This document shows positions 5,591-10,040 of a DNA stretch of 10,040 nt, piece after piece. The translations under genes were made by a program, and so were the position numbers. Source of the DNA: Holosporales bacterium (GTDB lineage: Bacteria > Pseudomonadota > Alphaproteobacteria > RUG11792); the NCBI GenBank assembly GCA_031263345.1, contig JAISFY010000084.1, positions 1 to 10,040 on the forward strand, given 5' to 3'. Position 1 is the stretch's first letter; each line of letters starts with the position of its first letter. Below the pieces are notes generated by a model that worked only from the letters and a program-made list of their open reading frames with translations, was not told the DNA's origin and did not search any database.

Positions 5591-7420
5591 ATGTTTCATT
5601 GGAATCTAGTTTTAATAAGTTTCATAGGTATAAATTTTATATTAAGAATAGTTTTGTTTTTTCTCAATGGTCAATGCAGTAGCATTGAAATACTTTCTTC
5701 TACTATGGTCGGAATTCTAAATGATGTAATAGTTTTAATTTATCTTACCCCATTCGTAAGGTTAATTTCATACTTCATTTCTAATAGAATTGCAATTTCT
5801 GTATTGTATTTTATCTGGGTTTTTTTCTGCATTTTTACAGCTATTGCTGAATTTCTTTTCTGGCAAGAATTTGAAAGTCGCTTTAATTTTATAGCAGTTG
5901 ATTATCTGATATATACCAAAGAAGTACTAGGGAACATTACAGAATCATATAACATTCCAGTAATCATATTGGCAACAATCGTTATAGCTTTTGGAGTTAT
6001 CAAATTTTTCCCGAGTCCGGTCCAGTCGCGTTTTAAGTGGAAAAACCTAATTTTAGAGAGCCGAAATCTGACTAAGGTACTAGTGTGCTTGATAATTTTG
6101 GTTCTTTGTAGTTTACCGCTAAAATTTTCAGAAAACCGGTACGCGGATGAAATATCAAAAAACGGATTATATGAGCTTTTCTCTGCATTCTGGCATTATG
6201 ATCTTCCATTCGAAAGATTTTATGTAACCGGTAATCAATCTGATTTAACAGAATCTTTAAGACGGGAAATACAGCTTAATGAGAAAGATTCTGTTTTTTT
6301 AGAGCGAGACGGAATTACGAGATACATCACATCGCGCCGTCGGGAAAGAAAGCTGAATGTAGTATTAATTATGGTCGAAAGTTTAAGTGCGGAATTTTTA
6401 GGGTATTTTGGGAATCAGGAAAATTTAACTCCTAATATCGATAAATTATTTGATAAATCGATGATATTTACGAATATCATTGCCACCGGTACACGAACGG
6501 TTTACGGCCTCTCGGCAGTTAATCTCTCCATTCCACCAATCCCAGGGAATTCTATAATTCGACGAAAAAATAATGAGAATTTGTCGACGATCGGGAGCAT
6601 TTTAGCTGAACACGGATATATCTGCAAATTTATATATGGTGGATTTGGGACCTTCGACAATATGAATTATTTTTTCCGTAACAATGGCTACGATATTGTT
6701 GATCGACTTGAAATCGATAAGAAAGATATTACCTTTTCAAATATTTGGGGCATATGCGATGAGGATCTGTTCGAGACCGTCCTAAAGGAGGCAGATAAAG
6801 TCTTTAAGCTTAAAAAACCATTTTTCTTGATGGTAATGACGACCTCCAATCATCGGCCGTATACTTATCCGGATGGTAAGATAGATATACCATCAAAAAC
6901 TGGCCGCATAGGCGGCGTTAAATATACGGATTATGCGATTGGGAAGTTTCTCGAGAAGGCGAAAGAAAGGGGATGGTTCGGCAATACTGTGTTCGTAATA
7001 ACGGCCGATCATACGGCCGGATCGGCTGGGAAAATTGCCCTCGATCCAACCAAATATCACATCCCATTAATCGTACACTCTCCGCTGCACATTAAGCCCA
7101 AAAAAATTAATTCTTTAGCAAGCCAGATTGATATTGGTCCGACCCTTCTATCAATTCTTAACATGTCTTATCTCAGTAAATTTTTTGGCTATGATATTTT
7201 GTCAACTAATGTAGAAAGAGCATTTATTTCAAACTATCAACAGTTTGGCTATCTGACGAATTCTAAACTCATTATTTTTAAACCAAAAAAACAAACAGAA
7301 GTATACATAAAGAATGGTAATAATTTTGAGAGAACGGTGAGCAGAGATGATATCATTCGAGAGAAAGCGCTACAATACTTTCAGAGCGCAACCAAATGGC
7401 AGGTATGGAACAAAAAGTGA
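5591..7420 (+). CDS. Membrane-anchored phosphoglycerol transferase / LTA-synthase-like sulfatase-fold protein
   Basis: The 609-residue product has about five N-terminal membrane spans (roughly 5-25, 35-60, 68-90, 122-139, 162-176) and an extracytoplasmic alkaline-phosphatase/sulfatase-fold domain from about 255. Features shared with LtaS/OpgB-type enzymes are LIMVESLS (Glu263, metal ligand), ATGTRTVYGL (298-307; Thr303 likely the catalytic nucleophile), WGICDED (386-392), TTSNHRPY (His421) and TADHTAG (Asp473-His474). Such enzymes move phosphoglycerol or related head groups from a phospholipid to a glycan or lipid on the outer face of the inner membrane. In Proteobacteria a substrate such as periplasmic glucan is more likely than lipoteichoic acid, but the substrate cannot be read from sequence. 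It is the last gene of the tatC-dusB unit and converges on the tRNA genes, with 19 nt between. Confidence 0.85.
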   Translation: MFHWNLVLISFIGINFILRIVLFFLNGQCSSIEILSSTMVGILNDVIVLIYLTPFVRLISYFISNRIAISVLYFIWVFFCIFTAIAEFLFWQEFESRFNFIAVDYLIYTKEVLGNITESYNIPVIILATIVIAFGVIKFFPSPVQSRFKWKNLILESRNLTKVLVCLIILVLCSLPLKFSENRYADEISKNGLYELFSAFWHYDLPFERFYVTGNQSDLTESLRREIQLNEKDSVFLERDGITRYITSRRRERKLNVVLIMVESLSAEFLGYFGNQENLTPNIDKLFDKSMIFTNIIATGTRTVYGLSAVNLSIPPIPGNSIIRRKNNENLSTIGSILAEHGYICKFIYGGFGTFDNMNYFFRNNGYDIVDRLEIDKKDITFSNIWGICDEDLFETVLKEADKVFKLKKPFFLMVMTTSNHRPYTYPDGKIDIPSKTGRIGGVKYTDYAIGKFLEKAKERGWFGNTVFVITADHTAGSAGKIALDPTKYHIPLIVHSPLHIKPKKINSLASQIDIGPTLLSILNMSYLSKFFGYDILSTNVERAFISNYQQFGYLTNSKLIIFKPKKQTEVYIKNGNNFERTVSRDDIIREKALQYFQSATKWQVWNKK

Positions 7421-7439
7421 GGTCCAACATATCCCATGA

Positions 7440-7515
7440 TGGCATCTCCTACGGGATTTGAACCCGTGTTGCCGCCGTGAAAGGGCGGTGTCCTAGACCC
7501 CTAGACGAAGGAGAC
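7440..7515 (-). tRNA. tRNA-Glu (anticodon TTC)
   Basis: Read on the minus strand, the 76-nt gene folds as a full cloverleaf. Acceptor GTCTCCT pairs with AGGAGAT (first pair G-U). The anticodon stem is CCGCC/GGCGG around loop CTTTCAC (anticodon TTC). T-arm ACGGG/CCCGT encloses TTCAAAT, and the discriminator is G. The 3' CCA is encoded (7440-7442). It lies 38 nt downstream of tRNA-Lys and is probably co-transcribed with it. No clear terminator is visible before the convergent gene. Confidence 0.97.
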
Positions 7516-7553
7516 AATTTCCGAAAATACCCCTTGGCTGGTGCTTCTCAGGT

Positions 7554-7629
7554 TGGTGGGCTCAACAGGGTTCGAACCTGTGACCCTCTGATTAAAAGTC
7601 AGATGCTCTACCAACTGAGCTATGAGCCC
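7554..7629 (-). tRNA. tRNA-Lys (anticodon TTT)
   Basis: The 76-nt minus-strand gene has acceptor GGGCTCA/TGAGCCC and D-arm GCTCAGTTGGTAGAGC. The anticodon stem TCTGA/TCAGA surrounds CTTTTAA (anticodon TTT, A at position 37). T-arm ACAGG/CCTGT encloses TTCGAAC. Discriminator A and an encoded CCA (7554-7556) follow. A37 in an ANN-decoding tRNA is the site for t6A and its methylthio derivative, the reaction of the divergently encoded MtaB. Confidence 0.97.
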
Positions 7630-7639
7630 TCCGGGTTTC

Positions 7640-7669
7640 AGTATATTATACGGTTCGCGACACAGTCAA
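7640..7669 (-). promoter_or_regulatory. Promoter of the tRNA-Lys/tRNA-Glu unit
   Basis: On the minus strand TTGACT (7664-7669) and TATACT (7640-7645) are 18 nt apart, each a 5/6 consensus match. The -10 ends 10 nt before the first base of tRNA-Lys, giving the very short leader usual for tRNA operons. An overlapping TATAAT is only 13 nt from the -35 and fits less well. Confidence 0.65.
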
Positions 7670-7685
7670 ATCTATTCCAGATCTA

Positions 7686-7715
7686 TTGAAACTGTATAAT
7701 TCTAATTCGTGTGAT
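7686..7715 (+). promoter_or_regulatory. Candidate mtaB promoter region
   Basis: A perfect TATAAT at 7695-7700 lacks a good -35 at normal distance. Alternatively TTGAAA (7686-7691) pairs with TGTGAT (7710-7715) at 18 nt. Either would serve mtaB, divergent from the tRNA promoter within a 108-nt shared intergenic space. Confidence 0.3.
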
Positions 7716-7737
7716 AGGGAAATATGATATTTTTTAG

Positions 7738-9003
7738 ATGAGCTTCCTAATGAGTCGTTTGATTGCAGTGTCTAAACCGAAAATTACGACAATTACCCTA
7801 GGCTGTCGATTTAATTTTTACGAATCGGAGGTTATGAAGATGATTACGAATCGGACGGACAATGCGGATAATGTCGTTATAATCAATACGTGTGCGGTAA
7901 CCCATGAAGCCGAAAGGCAGTCCAAACAGGCAGTTCGAAAGGCCATTCGAAAAAATGTTGACGCCAAAATTGTTGTAACCGGATGTGCGGCAAGGACTGC
8001 AAAAGATTATTTCAGGAAGTTAGATGGAGTTTTTGACGTCATTCAAAATGAAAATAAGGAACAGCTGGATATTTCCCAAGCATATTGGAGTACACCTCAT
8101 CTTTTTGAAGATAGGGCACGGGCATTTCTACAGATTCAAAATGGCTGCGATCACTGTTGTACATACTGTATCGTTCCGTTTACTCGAGGTAGATCTAAAA
8201 GCCTCTCTCCTGAAATCATTTTAAAGCAGGTCGAATATTTCTTACGTTTCGGATTTAATGAAATCGTTTTATCGGGAATTGACATCGCATCGTACGGGAA
8301 AGACATTGGTGAAGGGAATCTCAATCTATTCAGCGTAATCGAAATGATTCTCGAAAAAACTCACATTGCTGGTACTCGTATTAGGTTATCATCAATCGAC
8401 CCAGCAGCAGTCGATCGGGATCTATTGAGTCTATTTTCTAGCGAAACGAGAATTATGCCACATTTTCATTTCAGTATACAATCTGGAAGCAACGATGTCC
8501 TGAAGGCAATGAAAAGGCGGCACTCGAGAGAGAATGTAATAGAAATATGCGAGTATATTCGAGGCCAGAGGAGCTGCGTTGCCATCGGAGGTGATATAAT
8601 CACCGGATTTCCAATGGAAACGGAAGCTATGTTCGAGGAAACTGTAAAGTTAGTGGACGATGCTAAATTAGCATTACTTCACGTTTTCCCGTATTCGGTC
8701 AGAAGTGGAACGGTCGCCGCGAGCATGGTTAACCTTCCGAAAAACATAATTCGATCAAGAGCTAATAAATTAAGAGAAAAGGTCAAATCGGCAAAAAGGG
8801 CTTTACTTCAATCGTTTGTTGGAACGATAACTTCTGGACTTATTGAAAAAAGTAAAGATTCTGTATCAATTGGCAAAACGGATTCTTATATTCCGTTTCG
8901 GTTGAATGGCTCATTTCGAGTTGGTGAGGTAATACATGATTTCACCGTCATCGATGTTACCGAGGACGATCCAGAACTAATGCTCGTATGTATTCGAGAA
9001 TAA
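7738..9003 (+). CDS. mtaB: tRNA (t6A37)-methylthiotransferase MtaB
   Basis: MtaB is a radical-SAM enzyme with two [4Fe-4S] clusters that adds a methylthio group to t6A at position 37 of ANN-decoding tRNAs, giving ms2t6A. The 421-residue product shows the N-terminal methylthiotransferase domain with cluster cysteines in LGCRFN (Cys23), NTCAVT (Cys52) and TGCAA (Cys83). The radical-SAM motif is NGCDHCCTYC (Cys137, 141, 144), followed by VPFTRGRSKS and GGDIITGFP in the barrel. A C-terminal TRAM-like region lies at about 360-421. The GCRxNxYE form at the N-terminus fits MtaB rather than MiaB or RimO. An in-frame TAG directly precedes the ATG at 7738; the ATG at 7750 is an equally possible start, since neither has a good Shine-Dalgarno. 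The 3' end overlaps serS tail to tail by 27 nt. Confidence 0.92.
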   Translation: MSFLMSRLIAVSKPKITTITLGCRFNFYESEVMKMITNRTDNADNVVIINTCAVTHEAERQSKQAVRKAIRKNVDAKIVVTGCAARTAKDYFRKLDGVFDVIQNENKEQLDISQAYWSTPHLFEDRARAFLQIQNGCDHCCTYCIVPFTRGRSKSLSPEIILKQVEYFLRFGFNEIVLSGIDIASYGKDIGEGNLNLFSVIEMILEKTHIAGTRIRLSSIDPAAVDRDLLSLFSSETRIMPHFHFSIQSGSNDVLKAMKRRHSRENVIEICEYIRGQRSCVAIGGDIITGFPMETEAMFEETVKLVDDAKLALLHVFPYSVRSGTVAASMVNLPKNIIRSRANKLREKVKSAKRALLQSFVGTITSGLIEKSKDSVSIGKTDSYIPFRLNGSFRVGEVIHDFTVIDVTEDDPELMLVCIRE

Positions 9004-10040
9004 AGCTTTTTTATTCCGCTGCACATTATGTGAAGCCTGGGCAGCGATTTTGTCTTTTCCAAAATATTGAATCAATTTTTCAGGGATGGTAACTGATCCG
9101 TCGATCTGCTGATAATTTTCTAGAATCGCGATCAGGCATCTTCCGACGGCAATACCAGAGCCGTTCAATGTGTGGACGAACTCATTTTTCTTTGATATTG
9201 AATTCTTAAATCTGGTATTCATGCGCCTGGCTTGAAATGTTCCACATCTAGAACAACTCGAGATTTCTCGATACCTTTTTTGTCCAGGTAACCATACCTC
9301 CAAATCGTACGTTTTTTCAGAAGCGAAACCCATATCTCCGGTGGATAAAACGACAGTCCTAAACGGAAGATCTAATCTTTTTAAGATTTCTTCAGCACAA
9401 GCTGTCATCCGTTCGTGTTCATCGATAGCCCGATTCGGAGTAGTGATACTAACCATTTCAACTTTCCCAAATTGATGTTGCCTCAGCATACCGGCCGTGT
9501 CTCGTCCGGCCGCTCCAGCCTCGGATCTGAAACATGGCGTATACGCCGTATACCGCAAAGGTAATTCGTCTTCCCGTAAAAGTTCATCACAATGAATATT
9601 AGTGAGCGATGCCTCGGAGGTTGGAATCAAATACGATCCTACCGTCGTTTTAAACACGTCTTCCTCAAATTTTGGAAGTTGCCCAACACCATACATAGCC
9701 TTCTGCCCTAAGATGAGGGGAACGTAAACTTCAGTATACCCATTCTCTTTAGTATGAATATCTAGCATAAAACTAGCTAAGGCTCGTTCCATTCTGGCCA
9801 AATCGGAAAATAGGAGAACAAACCTAGAGCCGGCTATTTTAATGGCCCTCTCAAAGTTCATCATACCGAGTTTTGCTCCGATTTCATAATGCTCGGCCGG
9901 ATCGAAATTAAATTCCTTCGGCGTTTTGAATCGTCTGACTTCAAGATTGCTATTTGCGTCCGGACCGACAGGGCATTCCTTGGAAGGAATATTGGGAATC
10001 GTCTCCAGAAGGCCGATGTATTCATTTTTAGCTTGATTGG
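8977..10040 (-). CDS. serS: Seryl-tRNA synthetase, 5' end outside window
   Basis: This class II synthetase charges tRNA-Ser with serine in the cytoplasm. About 353 residues are visible and the frame stays open to the window edge, so the start and most of the N-terminal tRNA-binding coiled coil (about 70-75 residues of a usual 425-430) lie outside. Evidence in order: IPNIPSKECPVGPD near the edge, GSRFVLLFSDLARMERAL (motif 1 region), GQLPKFEEDVF, and LIPTSEASLTN. FRSEAGAAGRDTAGMLRQHQ (motif 2) and WLPGQKRYREISSCS follow, then LNGSGIAVGRCLIAILENYQ (motif 3). The ATG at 9862-9864 is internal: coding similarity continues well upstream of it. The C-terminus runs about 20 residues beyond the usual IPEKL..YFG ending because the TAG lies inside the end of convergent mtaB. 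Confidence 0.95.
   Translation of the reverse strand, partial: NQAKNEYIGLLETIPNIPSKECPVGPDANSNLEVRRFKTPKEFNFDPAEHYEIGAKLGMMNFERAIKIAGSRFVLLFSDLARMERALASFMLDIHTKENGYTEVYVPLILGQKAMYGVGQLPKFEEDVFKTTVGSYLIPTSEASLTNIHCDELLREDELPLRYTAYTPCFRSEAGAAGRDTAGMLRQHQFGKVEMVSITTPNRAIDEHERMTACAEEILKRLDLPFRTVVLSTGDMGFASEKTYDLEVWLPGQKRYREISSCSRCGTFQARRMNTRFKNSISKKNEFVHTLNGSGIAVGRCLIAILENYQQIDGSVTIPEKLIQYFGKDKIAAQASHNVQRNKKALFSNTYEH
8998..9016. terminator. AT-rich palindrome at the mtaB/serS junction
   Basis: GAATAAA (8998-9004) and TTTATTC (9010-9016) form a 7-bp stem around GCTTT, with a T-run inside, directly at the mtaB stop and within the last codons of serS. It could act weakly in the plus direction, but the stem is very AT-rich and there is no separate U-tract. 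It may simply be coding sequence. Confidence 0.25.

Noticed and set aside
7477..7689. Plus-strand open frame of 70 codons
   Set aside because: It runs through both tRNA genes in antisense and is explained by them.
8024..8224. Alternative-frame plus-strand open frame inside mtaB
   Set aside because: Overlaps the radical-SAM motif region of mtaB in another frame; no start signal.
9862..9864. Internal ATG as the serS start
   Set aside because: The same frame upstream encodes the conserved IPNxP and VGPD region of SerS to the window edge.

Overview
The window looks like part of a moderately AT-rich alphaproteobacterial chromosome, probably from a host-associated or reduced lineage such as the Holosporales or Rickettsiales. 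This rests on the alphaproteobacterial flavour of DusB, MtaB and SerS, the presence of tatC and serS in one neighbourhood, a type VI secretion gene, weak ribosome-binding sites on housekeeping genes and compact gene spacing. The taxon is inferred, not shown.

Positions 1-2148 hold the end of a type VI secretion (T6SS) gene block. A glutamine/glycine-rich, CAG-repetitive 3' end of an unidentified gene is followed by tssF, a baseplate subunit, and then a hairpin that may be a terminator. The usual partner tssG does not follow. Positions 2150-3428 carry two tandem, unrecognised genes with strong Shine-Dalgarno sites, signal-peptide-like N-termini, several cysteines and glycine-rich hydrophobic segments. 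They are visibly richer in G+C than their flanks. Positions 3429-3758 hold no convincing gene. They do contain a -10-like box, an orphan AAGGAGG motif, and a 12-bp perfect inverted repeat enclosing about 110 nt, which may be a structured RNA.

Positions 3741-7420 are a tight plus-strand unit behind a good promoter: tatC (twin-arginine translocase), dusB (tRNA dihydrouridine synthase, overlapping tatC) and a large membrane-anchored phosphoglycerol-transferase/LTA-synthase-like enzyme. Convergent to it, on the minus strand, lie tRNA-Lys(TTT) and tRNA-Glu(TTC), with a recognisable promoter before tRNA-Lys. Divergent from the tRNAs is mtaB, a radical-SAM methylthiotransferase acting on t6A37 of tRNA. 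Its characterised substrates include tRNA-Lys(UUU), the kind of tRNA encoded next door. The window ends in serS (minus strand, 5' end outside the window), whose 3' end overlaps the 3' end of mtaB by 27 bp.

The right half is therefore a translation cluster (tRNA modification, two tRNAs, aminoacylation) with envelope export and decoration genes. The left half is secretion-related and accessory. The most novel-looking parts are the paired small exported proteins at 2300-3428 and the structured gap after them.
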